From the NCBI RefSeq assembly GCF_023078275.1, contig NC_062985.1, forward strand, positions 5,225,408 through 5,289,407: a DNA stretch of 64,000 nt, read 5' to 3'. This stretch comes from Leguminivora glycinivorella (Eukaryota > Arthropoda > Insecta > Lepidoptera > Tortricidae). Shown in pieces: positions 1-10,587 of this stretch. The notes beneath the pieces are model-generated. The model had not been told where the DNA came from and made no database searches. It was given only the letters and a program-made list of their open reading frames with translations. How positions within the stretch are numbered: the first letter of the stretch is position 1; the number at the start of each line of letters is the position of its first letter. A program made the translations under genes and the position numbers.

Positions 1-147
1 GGTCCCCCCACATCTAGCGTCTCGCGAGCGTAGCGTCGGGCCAACTGTATGGCAATGCCTGACGCTGCGTCGTCGCGACGTCGACGCGACGTCTTTTTTC
101 ATACAGTTGGCCCGACGCTACGCTCACGAGACGCTAGATGTGGGACC
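1..147. mobile_element. Hairpin MITE, cut or ending at window edge
   Basis: The two ends are inverted copies of each other over about 50 bases: the left arm begins GGTCCCCCCACATCTAGCG and the right arm ends CGCTAGATGTGGGACC. The left arm has extra C residues. The loop is CpG-dense (GACGCTGCGTCGTCGCG). No reading frame. A non-autonomous DNA element is the simplest reading; the true left boundary and target duplication cannot be judged because it touches the window edge. Confidence 0.7.
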
Positions 148-199
148 TTAGTTATATAATTTTATCGCGATACAATTATACCTCTAATATTATTAAATA

Positions 200-431
200 C
201 TAGCTTTTACCCACGGCTTCACCCAGCGTACTAAAAGTAATCTTATTCAAACGTTGAACTTTGAAGCCCCAGTTCACCCCCTTAGGATGTGAATTTTGAA
301 ATTTTTTTTCTTAATTCTCCTTTACACCGTATTAGGAAACAACGTGCCGGAATCACTAGGATCAGCGGTTTCGGCTGTGCGTTGATATGTCAGTCAGTCA
401 GTCAGTTTCTTCTTTTACCTATATATTTAGA
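200..431 (-). mobile_element. Non-autonomous Helitron-like element, family 2 copy 1
   Basis: Read on the minus strand it starts TCTAAATATA, ends with a GC-rich hairpin followed by AAAAGCTAG, and sits between an A and a T, which are the Helitron hallmarks (5' TC, 3' CTRR, A^T target). It contains the short tandem ACTGACTGACTG tract. A second copy of the same family lies at 33591-33830. No coding capacity. Confidence 0.75.
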
Positions 432-465
432 TTTCATAATACCTACTTGCAAACGAACCATAAAC

Positions 466-810
466 CATCTAGCCGGCATTCACTACGGCCCATGAGAACC
501 TGGGGGTCCACTTTTCACAACTAATCCCAAGATTTGGCGTAGCACCATTTTTAAAAAAGCGACTACCATCTGACGGAATTCTGACCTTCTAACTTTTAAC
601 TAGATCTTATTGAGATTAGTCCGGGTTTCTCGATGTTTTCCTTCACCGAAAAGCGACTGGCAAATATCAAATGACATTTCGCACAACTCATTTCGCACAA
701 GTCATTTCGCACAAGTCATTTCGAAGAACTCATTGGTACGAGCCGGGGTACGAACCCGTGACCGGATTGAAAGTCGCACGCTCTTATACTATCAGTAAGA
801 GCCCGCGCTT
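466..810 (-). mobile_element. tRNA-derived SINE, copy 1
   Basis: The minus strand carries a pol III B-box-like GGGTTCGTACCC near 745-762 at its 5' head, followed by a body shared with copies at 30206-30410, 44148-44456 and 60853-61172 (shared words include CGAAAAGCGACTGGCAAATA and AATCCCAAGATTTGGCGTAG on the plus strand). A short internal tandem of CATTTCGCACAA occurs at about 675-720. Family name not assigned. Confidence 0.7.
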
Positions 811-1103
811 TTTAAAGCAAAAATAACAATTTAAATACTTAATACAAAATTCTTCGAGTAGGTATAACATGCACTGGATTTGTCTCCCATGTTCATGAAG
901 CTCCAAATGAGCTTCAACAAACAATGCAATTAGCACTAACCGAGCGTTAGTTTAATTCTGCCACTAGTAGTTAGCCCAGTGGGGTGGATAGGTCAATTCC
1001 ACTAGAGAGGAGAGAATTATTACGTATCTAGAAATAAACCTTCAAGAAATGAGAATACCCATCTTAAAGGCCGACAACACTACCTACTGGCAACACATCA
1101 GGC
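811..1103. other. Unclassified AT-rich spacer
   Basis: No reading frame, hairpin or repeat recognised here. Confidence 0.5.
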
Positions 1104-1242
1104 CCCGTAACCATGGCATTTCTACGACGCGAAACAAAACGAAACGCCGCGAAAGTTAGTGTGCTAGTCGCAAAAGATAGAGATAGATATCTACGAGCGT
1201 TTTGTTTCGTGAGCGTTTGTAAATTCGTCTACGCACGCAGGC
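1104..1242. mobile_element. Diverged MITE of the TAGCCGAATGGCA family
   Basis: The body (ACGAAACGCCGCGAAAG, then GATAGATATCTACG, then TTTCGTGAGCGTTTGT) matches the better preserved copy at 9228-9387, but the terminal inverted repeats are degraded. The short open frame across it is incidental. Confidence 0.55.
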
Positions 1243-1507
1243 GACCTGTCTGTTCGTTTGCCTCCTACCGCATAAAAGAAATCTACACCAGTATCTATGT
1301 AACACACACTCTTAAGTACAGGTAAATTACACACCGGCCAGAATATACAACAGGGTCCTCAGAGCATATTATAATTAGTAGAGAGCGGACAAGCCGGCAG
1401 ATGTGGGGCATTTGTGAGCTCACTGTTCTCCTAGCGAGCGTGCGTGATGACTTGACTCGCGTGTCGTTTGCATGTAGTTACACCGACATGAAAGTGACGC
1501 CCGTGTA

Positions 1508-2339
1508 GGGGAAGGTTGCGATCATTGGACCAGCGCTTTGATTGGACCACTTAAATATTTCAAAATCTAATCATGCTAGACGGAATCCAGTAAGGTACAA
1601 GGTGACCTTAGGCCTCATCTTGGGCCACCCCGTAACCTCAGTCGCGCCTCGCTTCCCGGAAAAGCGTGACGCGTCCAAGTGTATTGCGCGCGCTGTTGAA
1701 GTTAAATTACGCAAAGGAATAAAATCACATAAGTATAATTACATTTGCAATTGAATTTGTGTGTTGACGTATAATGCTTAATACATTTATTAATGAGCAA
1801 ATTTAAAACAACAGTTTCCCGCCATTTGTTTTCTCTAATTTTTAATATTTTTATTTGTGCTATGATACCTAGTCGCTATCAATGGACCACCTGTGGGTTC
1901 TATCATCGGACCGGTCCAATCATTGTAATAATTTCACCCGTGCGTAAATACACAACATGTAAGAAAAAACTAGTACATATGAAAATAATATTTATTTTTT
2001 TAAATTGTAAAATTTGAATAAAAAATATTTAATTACAAATGTATTTTTTGTCGATTTCCATAAGTTTCATTCATTGGACCATTGGTCTAAATTTCCTAAG
2101 ACCATTGATGGCGACTTTGTGGTCAAATGAAAGCTACTCTGGTCCAAAGAAGGCAACGGCCTTTGAAAACCTTTTCACGATTTTTCTCTAAATTTATTAC
2201 ACTTTTTTTATTGTGAATAAGGTAGTTCAAAAATACATATCAAGAGTTAAAACTTATCAAAGTAGTTTTATTTTTTGACATAAAATCTATAAATTATAGA
2301 GCAGCGAAGTTAAGTGGTCCAATGATAGCAACCTTCCCC
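1508..2339. mobile_element. 832-bp DNA element with TA target duplication and internal motif repeats
   Basis: The ends are inverted repeats (GGGGAAGGTTGC...ATTGGACC at left, GGTCCAAT...GCAACCTTCCCC at right), each bounded by TA. The body is AT-rich and non-coding. The terminal word GGTCCAATGA or its complement recurs inside near 1540, 1880, 1905-1922, 2075 and 2140. TA duplication suggests a Tc1/mariner-type mobiliser, but no transposase is present, so this is inference. Confidence 0.7.
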
Positions 2340-2341
2340 TA

Positions 2342-3757
2342 TTAATAGGAGCGTCCATATACAAGTGTGTGTGGGTTCAAAAACGCGACAGGCTTATTCA
2401 ATACAAATTGCCCGGGATGTCCGATCTTCGTCTTTCCTCTATTATGTGATTTATGTGGGTCTACCACTTAACATCAGGTGGGTCGTATGCCGTATGCTTA
2501 TTTTTCACCTAATTTGGTAGTGGTATCAAGATAAGTATAAGTTAGTGTAAATAATATTATACTTAGACCAAAAGTAATCTTTTGAGATGAAAATGAATGG
2601 GAATTTATACAAAAATAACCATAGCCTTCTTAAATCTTCAATCTCACTCAGTAAACTTACTTAGCACTAATTCAAAAAAATAAACCTAACCGAACATAAT
2701 CCAGCAATTTAAAGGCATGAATGATTACTTTTCACCAGACAGATGCTTAATAACTTATCACATCAAGTAGAGTAAACTGACAGCCGTTATAATACGTTTT
2801 TAAGAAAAAAAACCTAATAACGATAATAATATTTTCAAAGCGTATTAGAGTCATAAAGGAGCCCACAGATCATAAGTACGGTGGATGATATCAGCCTGTC
2901 AGTTACCATCTTTTAAGATGACAAGCTCGTGTCATCCGGCGAAATAGTAATCTGTCATGTTTTTAAATAAAAACATCTTGTACAAGCACGGGATAAAAAA
3001 CAGGGACACACCATCCCATACATTAAAATGCGACACTTTGGTAGTTTCTTGTAATAGGTATATATACTGAACATAATACTGCCGAAAACAGGTTTGTATG
3101 AGATTTTCAAAATTTCAAACCTAATGCGGAGGCTAAAGATGTTGATTTAAAAAGTTGAAAATTTGCACAAAGGTTTCATAGACTAAGGGCAATTGATTGA
3201 CAACTAATATTAGGTTTGCTAATTCCAGAAAAGTGTTTTTCGCTCCACCCTAGTACCTATAGGTGTCACTATTTTTTAATACAAGTTATATTGAAAGACT
3301 TTGGTACTTTTATTACCACACACATTCATTCCAGCCAAAAAACTAGCTAAAATGCTCGGACCACTGTCTTGAAGAAAAATTACACTTCAAAAGATTTTCC
3401 GATCCTTTCTGTTTTTGTGAAAACAACTTCAACTCAAGGGTTTGTTCGAAAAATTCGCTCCTCATTTATTATTTACTTCAAATTACCTTAAAGAGGGTAA
3501 TTGACAGGCCTTTAGTTATAAATTAAATTGGACTCGAGTAATGTTTAAAACAGGTCAACATAAAAATTACCTAAAGAGACCCCGTTATTTTTTTAGTAAG
3601 AAATGTAAATTGGTCTCGTAACTTTAATACTTATCTTAAAAGTTTGTGCCAACAGTTGACAATTCATTAATTGACCGCGTATCAATTGGAAAAAATATTT
3701 AACTAGGTATATATTTCTCCGGGCTTCGAGGGATGTGTAATTTACCATGCCATATAT
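2342..3757. other. Unclassified AT-rich spacer
   Basis: I see no convincing coding region, hairpin or repeat shared with the rest of the window in this 1.4 kb. Stop codons are dense in all frames. Confidence 0.5.
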
Positions 3758-4120
3758 TAAGACGCTACGATACCCCTCATTTCTCCATACAAACGCTCTC
3801 GCCTGTTTCCTCTCTGGTTTTTGAAGCTAGATCAATGGTTTTTTCAACACAGACTTTTATTATCAATATCTGTGTCGGACCGTTTTGCTTTTTTTGATAT
3901 TTTTGTTTTAAAAAGAATTAGAGCCTCTCAAAGTTGGCAAAAACGGCTTAATTGAATTTGCCAGAAAGAAAGGCGTGGTATTCAAAACTGAGATCAATTA
4001 TCCAAAAAAACGAAACGGTCCGACACAGATAATTTCCTTGTCATTCTGATTTCCAAATTTCGTAACGATTGGTTAAGTTTTGGAGGAGGAAACAGTCGAG
4101 AGCGGAACCTCGATTTTTGC
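3758..4120. repeat. Dispersed foldback repeat, copy 1
   Basis: Shares its whole length with 12791-13150 (for example TTCTCCATACAAACGCTCTCG-like start and ACGGTCCGACA in the second half). The two ends are imperfect inverted repeats: CGCTCTCG..CTGTTTCCTC at left and GAGGAAACAG..CGAGAGCG at right. Non-coding. Confidence 0.65.
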
Positions 4121-4879
4121 AGTTTTTACGCGGGATTTCGCGCCTGAGCTGCAGTTGTCCCTATCGCACCAAATTTAGGGGCGGGACTAAGTTTTTATAT
4201 ACGTACACTGAAATAAAGTGATGGGAAATACTCGACATCTAATGTCGATAATCTAGTGATGTCAAAAGTTATCGATATACTACGTCGAAATATCGACATA
4301 CCGTGTTTGACGAACTTTTTAGTTAGAAATACGTACTATATTATATGTTCATATTTAAAATTGGTGGTCCAAAAAAGACCAGTCTGCTCCGAGACCACGG
4401 GGACAATGCCGTCCTTGAAACGTCGGAGGTTAGTGTTTAAAACATAGTAAATACGCGATTAAGTCCCGTTTGCAATTTTAAATATGTGTAAAAATCGTGA
4501 AAGTTTGAATCTGTATTATATATTCTGTGGAAATACTAAGTCCATATTTTTATAAGTATAGGTACGTAACAATTGCATACAGGTATAGGTTTATTTTATA
4601 CATGCATAACTTTTCTCGTCATTGGTTTACTAGTAACAATTATAAAGTTATGCTGTATTTTACGATAGATTCCACGAATATTAGGCAACTATTTGGTGTT
4701 CGGTCTTTTCAGCCATTTTGCCGAAAATTTGGTATTCGGTCATCATTGTTTATTTATTACTATTCTGCCGAACACCAATTAGGTAAGTAGTTATATTAGT
4801 CATATTATATGTACTTATTTACACACAATAAAAACAGACATAATATTAATAATTTAAGTCATGTTTTAAAATATTTAAA
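4121..4879. other. Unclassified spacer with TTCGGC-rich patch
   Basis: Mostly featureless AT-rich DNA. At 4690-4785 the words TTGGTGTTCGG and CCGAACACCAA form an imperfect inverted pair with extra GCCGAA copies between them, possibly the relic of a small DNA element. Confidence 0.35.
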
Positions 4880-5295
4880 AAAACGATGGGCCTTATATTT
4901 AGTAATACATAGTTTGTTCAGGTTGGTACCAGTACCTGCCCTTAATAAGGCCCAGTGCTTATATTTCTTCTAAGTTTTATCAATCATGCCGTTTTGTATA
5001 TTTTCTTCGCAGACATAGAATCAAAAAATGCCCTAAATAGTTACTTCTCTAAATAAGGCCCATCGCTCGCTTCTTAAGTTTTATAACTTTGTGTAAACAT
5101 TGTGTTCATGAATTCAATCATCAATTTTTGTGATAAGTATTTATACTACGGTCTGTCGTCTAAAACACATTTATTCAGGACTATGCATTTAGGATATGGT
5201 ACTCTAAATTAGAGGGGTTCAAGTCTTAACAAGCAGTGCGTCAAGGTCAATGTGGTTAAGATAGGCAGACTTTATTTCATATTAAGTTTAAAGGG
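4880..5295. repeat. Segment with scattered GGGCCTTAT / ATAAGGCCC words
   Basis: The word GGGCCTTAT or its complement appears near 4890, 4945 and 5055 and again in the following duplicated block. Boundaries of any element are not visible. Confidence 0.35.
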
Positions 5296-5900
5296 ACAAA
5301 ATTAGGTACTTGATTAAAGTAGTGTGGGGTAGCCTGCTGTCCTACGGGGCAATAAATATTATAATGTATTGTGTTTATGTGTATTGTGTATCATAAGTAC
5401 TGGGCGTTTGCGGGGTCGCCTTCCACTCTGAGGCCACCACTCAAATACTGGCGCTGCTGATAGCTCATCTTTGAAGATTATATCCGATCCATCTCTATTT
5501 ATCGTATCGAAGGTTGTGAACATGTGGACACATGGGCGGCATGGGCCTTATTTCATACCGGCATCAAATAAGACCCATAGTTTTTCTGTTTAATAATACT
5601 TACTTTTTACTTTTTTACTTACTGCACGAAATTTATGAACCATTTACACTTATCAAGTTATAAAATGTACATAACATTTCGAAACTTAATAGCCGGGCCT
5701 TGTTTGCATTGACATTACATATGCCCTTAGTAGGTAGATGAAATGAGTATTACCAACGTTTTAATTCTGCGGTAACAAAAATGCTTTGCCGAAAAGTATA
5801 AATAAGATCTAAATAATAAAAGTATATAAAGTATCTATACGTTTAAATAGCCTAGGTTTAAATTTAGCTGGCAAATTAGTTAAGCATTTTTATGGTTGGT
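5296..5900. repeat. Diverged tandem duplication, left copy
   Basis: Two blocks here, 5296-5370 (AACCTGCTGTCCTACGGG-like) and 5541-5900 (ending TTTAGCTGGCAAATTAG, GCATTTTTATGGTTGGT), recur in the same order and orientation at 6672-6746 and 7165-7510. The copies differ by many substitutions and by unequal spacing, so the duplication is old. No coding content seen. Confidence 0.65.
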
Positions 5901-5954
5901 ATGCATGTTGGTAACCACGAAAAAATGCACATTTTATTACATTATGATTATGGT

Positions 5955-6052
5955 AAGTAATTAAATAATTAAATAAATATTGGGGACACCTTACACAGAT
6001 CAACTTAGCCCCAAACTAAGCAAAGCTTGTACTATGGGTGCTAGGCGACGAT
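5955..6052 (-). mobile_element. SINE tail (second family), interrupted
   Basis: Minus-strand tail of a lepidopteran tRNA-type SINE: ACTAAGCAAAGCTTGTACTA followed by TGGGTGCTAGGCGACGATATA. The remainder of what looks like the same copy resumes at 6536, so about 480 bases were inserted or substituted between them. Confidence 0.5.
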
Positions 6053-6352
6053 ATAGCGCAGGACACCATCGCGAGCGCAGACTTCTGGCCGAAAGGTGTG
6101 GTTTTTCGGCGATTCCGGGGCAACTTGCCGAATCCTACACCGGGGCAAACGACGCAACGGAGCCACGCTGTTACGTCATCGCCCAAATAAATTGTTTAGT
6201 TTTAAACTTTATTGTTTGTTTTTTTTTTCACGTTCTTAACTTACTGTTTTTTTTTTTCCTTTTTGTTATCTAAGTTTCGTGACGCATTGGTTTTACTGTA
6301 AACATGTTTTTACTAATAAATAAATAAATAATACATACTTAAATAGATAACA
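6053..6352. other. Unclassified insert inside the SINE
   Basis: GC-rich at first (GCGAGCGCAGACTTCTGGCC) then T-rich with two long T runs. An open frame crosses the GC-rich part but has no motif I recognise. Confidence 0.3.
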
Positions 6353-6530
6353 TACATACATACAATCACGCCTGTATCCCATAAAGGGGTAGGCAGAACA
6401 CATGAAACTACTAAAGCTTCAGTGCCACTCTTGGCAAATAAGGGGTTGAAAGAAAACGAAACTGTGACATTGCAGTGACAGGTTGCCAGTCTCTTGCCTA
6501 CGCCACAATTTAACCCATATCCCATAGATA
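6353..6530 (-). repeat. Dispersed repeat ending in (TATG)n, copy 1
   Basis: Minus-strand copy of a repeat also present at 17865-18182 (plus) and 42850-42975 (minus). Shared words: TGCCACTCTTGGCAAA, TGACATTGCAGTGACAGG and CACGCCTGTATCCCATAAAG; the 3' end is a CATA/TATG microsatellite. Probably the 3' part of a retroposon. Confidence 0.6.
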
Positions 6531-6535
6531 AATAC

Positions 6536-6650
6536 AAAACCATACTTAAATAGATAAATACATACTTATATACATAGAAAACATCCATGACTCAGGAACA
6601 AATATCTGTGCTCATCACACAAATAAATACCCTTACCGGGATTCGACGAA
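6536..6650 (-). mobile_element. SINE head-proximal part (second family)
   Basis: Minus strand of the same SINE family as 5955-6052: CATGACTCAGGAACAAATAT, CTGTGCTCATCACACAAATA, then TACCGGGATTCGA, where the pol III B box would lie; the B box is truncated after GATTCGA. Confidence 0.55.
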
Positions 6651-6671
6651 CGACGACGGGAACCGAAGACA

Positions 6672-7510
6672 ACATTAAAATTAGGTAGTTAATTAAAGTA
6701 CTTTGAAGTAACCTGCTGTCCTACGGGATAAATATTATAATATATATAGGTATCCATATATTTTTATTCTTTTCCTTCCGGCGACCGTTCTTTGTCATTC
6801 ATGTTTCACAACTAAAGAGTATGACGAAATTGACGAGTGAAGATGCTCTGACTGAAACAATTACTTTCCATATTATTAATGTTTACCATTACACACAGAG
6901 CACAATCTCATCGGTAAATATTATCAATTTTACTTTATTTCGACGTGCGTTTATCATAGCGCTCTTGAATAATACGATTTTGTAAAGAAATTATCTCCTA
7001 GATACATACCATCAATTGTGTCGCTTAGTTTCAAACTTGGGTACTTAAATCCATTCTGCTTTAAGATTGAATATATATTAACCTTGTAGCAGGTTTGAAG
7101 TTAAGCGACACAATTACGCTTAATTCGGTATGTAAGAAATACCTTATTTTTTGTTAAGTTACTGATGGGCCTTATTTCATACATGCAGCAATTTGGGAAA
7201 AGTGCACCTACTTAATGCACAATTGCACATGGACCCAATTTATTGACCCATTTACACTTATCTAATTATAAAATGTACATAACATTTCGAGACTTTTAAC
7301 CGGGCCTTATTTGTATGTAGATTACAGATGCCATTAGTTGGTAGATGAAGTGAGTGTTATATACGTTTTAATTCTATGGTAACAGAAATGCTGATATGTA
7401 AGTATAAATAAGTTTTAAATAATAAAAATATCAAAAGTATCTATACGTTTAAGTACCGATACCTAGGTTTAAATTTAGCTGGCAAATTAGTTAAGCATTT
7501 TTATGGTTGG
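6672..7510. repeat. Diverged tandem duplication, right copy
   Basis: Right-hand partner of 5296-5900 (matching blocks 6672-6746 and 7165-7510). The space between the two matching blocks is longer than in the left copy because it contains the hairpin at 7014-7115. Confidence 0.65.
7014..7115. mobile_element. 102-bp hairpin MITE
   Basis: Inverted ends AATTGTGTCGCTTAGTTTCA and TGAAGTTAAGCGACACAATT with a 50-60 base loop. It lies within the right copy of the tandem duplication and is absent from the left copy, so it inserted afterwards. Confidence 0.6.
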
Positions 7511-7830
7511 TCTTGTTCTGTGCTAAGCCTTGTATTTCTAATGCTAGGTAGGTAATATGTACACAACCCTAGAAAATTAGAAATATAAGATGCATATGTA
7601 GCTTTCCATCTGAAAAAGGTCCTTATGCTTCATATGCAATAAGATTTTGTTTGGCAGATTTTTTGTTAGAATTCTGCTAAAAAGTTCTAATTACCTTGGA
7701 ACATAATCCGGTGTCTGGTAAGTATAATAGGTACCAAATTGTTACCTAGTTAAATTTTCCTACGCTGTCACTTCTGTCAAACATGTGCAAAAAAAAAGAA
7801 TAAGATTTACATACATTTTTGGTAGGTAGA
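7511..7830. other. Unclassified AT-rich spacer
   Basis: Nothing recognised. Confidence 0.45.
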
Positions 7831-7983
7831 TACTGTCAACCAATTATGTAGAATCCTAGGCCACTCTAGAACCCTGTCGTATTGACACCGTCCTTTATTT
7901 GCTACAGAAGTCAGTTTTACTTTTACTGTGAAAGGGTCTAGATTGGCCTATGACCTAGGATTCAGATTAATTGGTTGATTGTA
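7831..7983. mobile_element. Hairpin MITE, TACAGTCAACCAATT family, copy 1
   Basis: Left end TACTGTCAACCAATTA and right end TAATTGGTTGATTGTA are inverted, with a second inverted block AATCCTAGGCCA / TGACCTAGGATT inside. Terminal TA fits a TA target duplication. A better copy is at 22945-23084. Confidence 0.7.
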
Positions 7984-8244
7984 CGTACCTACTCCTATAA
8001 TATGGCTTCTCTTTGAAATCGAAAAGGTTTTAGCTTTTTACATAGGTACCGAATAACTAGAAAGTGATTATCTTAGAAGAAATCATCTTTTAAGATAATC
8101 ACATTATGTATAAGATAAGGAATTGTTTCTACCATTCCTTAAAAAAGAAATCGCACAAACGATTTTTGCACTCTTTCCAATAGAAGCACAGCTTGTGATA
8201 CTTTTTTGTACCTATCTTAAACATTATAGCATCAAATAGTAAAG

Positions 8245-8640
8245 AGGATCGAGTATTATAGAGAGTTACTGTCAAAGTAAAATGTGTAATCACAGTGCAT
8301 AGACAGTCATCTCTCGACACAGGCTTAAAACTTTTGAACCTCAGTTTTGACAATTTGGCCCATTTAATACTGGACTGACAAAGCCCATACAAAAAAGCGT
8401 ACAACTGAGGGCCTTTGGGCCTTTTAGGCTTAAAACTAGATGGCGCTGTTCGCAGCTTGGAAGTGGCCAAAATCATATTTTCTCCAAATGTTTTTATTTT
8501 TTATAAGAACATAATTATGACATATTTCTTTATTTTTAATTTTGATATCACGTCAATACACATTAAAAAAAAATGCATCATCAGTGTAGTTATGATAGTA
8601 TTTAATAGATGGCGCTAAAAATGGAGTTACGATTCTTAGT
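8245..8640. repeat. Dispersed element copy, also at 24.3, 33.9 and 61.3 kb
   Basis: Shares GATCGAGTATTATAGAGAG and TTTTGACAATTTGGCCCA with 61305-61607 and (inverted) 24330-24955, and its right half (TAGATGGCGCTGTT, TATCACGTCAATA, GTGTAGTTATGATAGTATTT) with 33900-34740. It is valuable because it preserves the uninterrupted versions of two sites that carry insertions in the other copies (see 24578-24900 and 34170-34677). Confidence 0.7.
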
Positions 8641-8689
8641 ATGAAGATTATAAATCCAATACATATAAATAATCCAATCTTTGATAGTC

Positions 8690-9026
8690 AGTTTTATTTA
8701 AGAATTTCAATAAAATTAAAATTAATACAATAAATCCTTAATTACTTACAATTACACATAATTCTACCAACTAAATAAATTAAAAATTACAAATAAAACT
8801 AGGAAATAACCTGAACTACTTACTAACTAAATCCACTCCGAGTCTCTTCCGAAGCAAAGGAGCCCAACACGCTCGCTGCGTTGCCACGTTGAACCGCGAT
8901 GGACAACCTTTGCAACAGGAACGACCCGGAGCGAGGGTCGTGACCACGCTCGCACAGCCTCCCGCCCAATTCCCCAATAAAAGCTTTGGCCTCTGCGCAC
9001 CAGCAGCCACTGGTCTCCACCGCAAA
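8690..9026 (-). pseudogene. LINE 3' remnant: reverse transcriptase C-terminal tail
   Basis: On the minus strand the stretch 9020-8823 encodes a peptide with RSGSFLLQRLSIAVQRGNAA, a C-terminal signature I associate with LINE polyproteins common in Lepidoptera. Related tails occur at 27760-27996 (RAGSYFGQRLSLAIQRGNAA) and, more fragmentary, at 30918-30996 (ETLGPWGPSAK). No catalytic reverse transcriptase region is left. The A-rich minus-strand flank down to about 8690 is probably its 3' untranslated region. Overlapping frames on both strands are shadows. Confidence 0.55.
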
Positions 9027-9227
9027 AGGTTGCCCCTTTTAAATAAAACACATAAATCAATAATAAAAATAAAAAAACAATTAATAAATAATTCTTGGTA
9101 TTCCCTAGATGTAGACTTGTGAATGTAGTGTAAGGACGCCCGGCCGGAAGCAGACGGACTGTCAATCACTAATATGACTAAACTTGCCGTGTTCATTCAG
9201 CCCAGTTCCCTGGAGTTAAAGCTTCAG

Positions 9228-9387
9228 GTGCCGTAGCCGAATGGCATTTCTGCGCAAACGAAACGCCGCGAAAGGTAGTCTGGCTCTGTCGCGCCAATAC
9301 GCAAGAGCGATAGATACAGATATCTACGCGCGTTTCGTTTCGTGAGCGTTTCGTGAGCGTTTGTGCCATTCGGCTACGTACCCAGGT
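9228..9387. mobile_element. MITE, TAGCCGAATGGCA family, best copy
   Basis: Terminal inverted repeat CGTAGCCGAATGGCA at left and TGCCATTCGGCTACG at right; body with AAACGCCGCGAAAG, CTGGCTCTGTCGCGCC and an internal duplication of TTTCGTGAGCG. It abuts the LINE fragment that follows and may have replaced its upstream part. Other copies: 1104-1242, 19903-20052, 22873-22943 (partial), 40962-41075 (truncated). Confidence 0.75.
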
Positions 9388-9451
9388 TACTAAGTAAGAA
9401 ACTGTTCGATGCTGGAATGGCAAATAACGTAATAAAATTGATTGAGAACTA

Positions 9452-10328
9452 TTTAAAGTCACATACAGGTCGGACGCGATTAATTAACATTATTTTACCT
9501 TTTTTCCCAACGTTTCGGCCAGGTTGCACGACCGAGTCTTCTGCGACCACGGCCAGTGCAACCTGGCCGAAACGTTGGGAAAAAGGTAAAATAATGTTAA
9601 TTAATCGCGTTCGACCTGTACCTATGTGACTTTAAATATGTGTATAGGTAGTTTCAACTCAGTTGAGGCCACGCACACTATAACACTGTCATGTAAAGAC
9701 AACGATATTTTGAAATTAGTGTTCTTACCGTGTACCGACTGCAGATTCAACAGTGAATTGCAAGAAAGACCAAAAAGTTTCTATTTACTATTTTGTTAAG
9801 AATTACGTCTATAGAACAATTTTCAAACAAAACAGAAAATAAAATATCTCGTATGTGATTTATTAATTGTCAGATTATGATTGTAATATTAATCGTAGAA
9901 ATCGAAGATATTTTAAAAGATTGCCTTATTTTATCATCGTAGCTGTTGAAATGGTGTTTACCTATTTTTTCATTACTTATTAGCAAACATAGAAGTCGCG
10001 GTAGCAATAACGTCAATTAACATAGGGACATCCTGCCGATATAAAATATATCGATAGCTGAATACTTATTTGGAAGTGAAATTTCATATGAGCTATAAAG
10101 TTCACAGGATAATACCATTACTGCTTTTAATACCATTAATGATAAGTATATCAATAAATAATAATGTTTTTCAAAAATATATTAATCGTTTTTTTACATT
10201 CACTCACTCATTTCATTCGTTCATTTTTTTTGCAATCAGTACTAATCTTCATTTAGCTGTGTGTGTTATCATTCACTTCAACCTCCGTGGAATTACCTAT
10301 ACAAAGCGCGAGAACTTAAAGTGTTATT
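9452..10328. mobile_element. 877-bp insert with 14-bp target duplication
   Basis: TTGATTGAGAACTA occurs at 9438-9451 and again at 10329-10342, exactly where the LINE reading frame breaks and resumes, so this is a target site duplication. The insert opens with the long hairpin 9455-9634 and continues as about 690 bases of AT-rich DNA with no frame I recognise. A 14-base duplication is typical of target-primed retroposition, yet no A-rich tail is visible at either end. Confidence 0.65.
9455..9634. repeat. Long near-perfect hairpin
   Basis: Arms of about 75 bases: left begins AAAGTCACATACAGGTCGG and closes with CGTTTCGGCCAGGTTGCAC; right mirrors it from GTGCAACCTGGCCGAAACG to CGACCTGTACCTATGTGACTTT. 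The loop is about 26 bases. Non-coding; likely a MITE. Confidence 0.8.
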
Positions 10329-10587
10329 TTGATTGAGAACTACCTTTCAGGCCGACAGGTTCGTGGAAAACTTCGCACGATGTATGGAAGAACAATATCA
10401 GTTCCGCACGGAGTTCCACAAGGCTCCATTCTGGGTCCAATTTTATTTAATCTATATGTGAGCGACATACCTAAGAATAACATAGCTGGTTTAACATTGT
10501 CACAATATGCTGATGATTTATGCATTCCTAATGAAGCTTGTCGTCCAGATACTGCATCGCGACGTGCAGCATGGGCTGGAAAAACAG

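Noticed and set aside
8129..8476. 115-codon minus-strand frame
   Set aside because: Lies entirely in a dispersed repeat whose other copies are not open in this frame.
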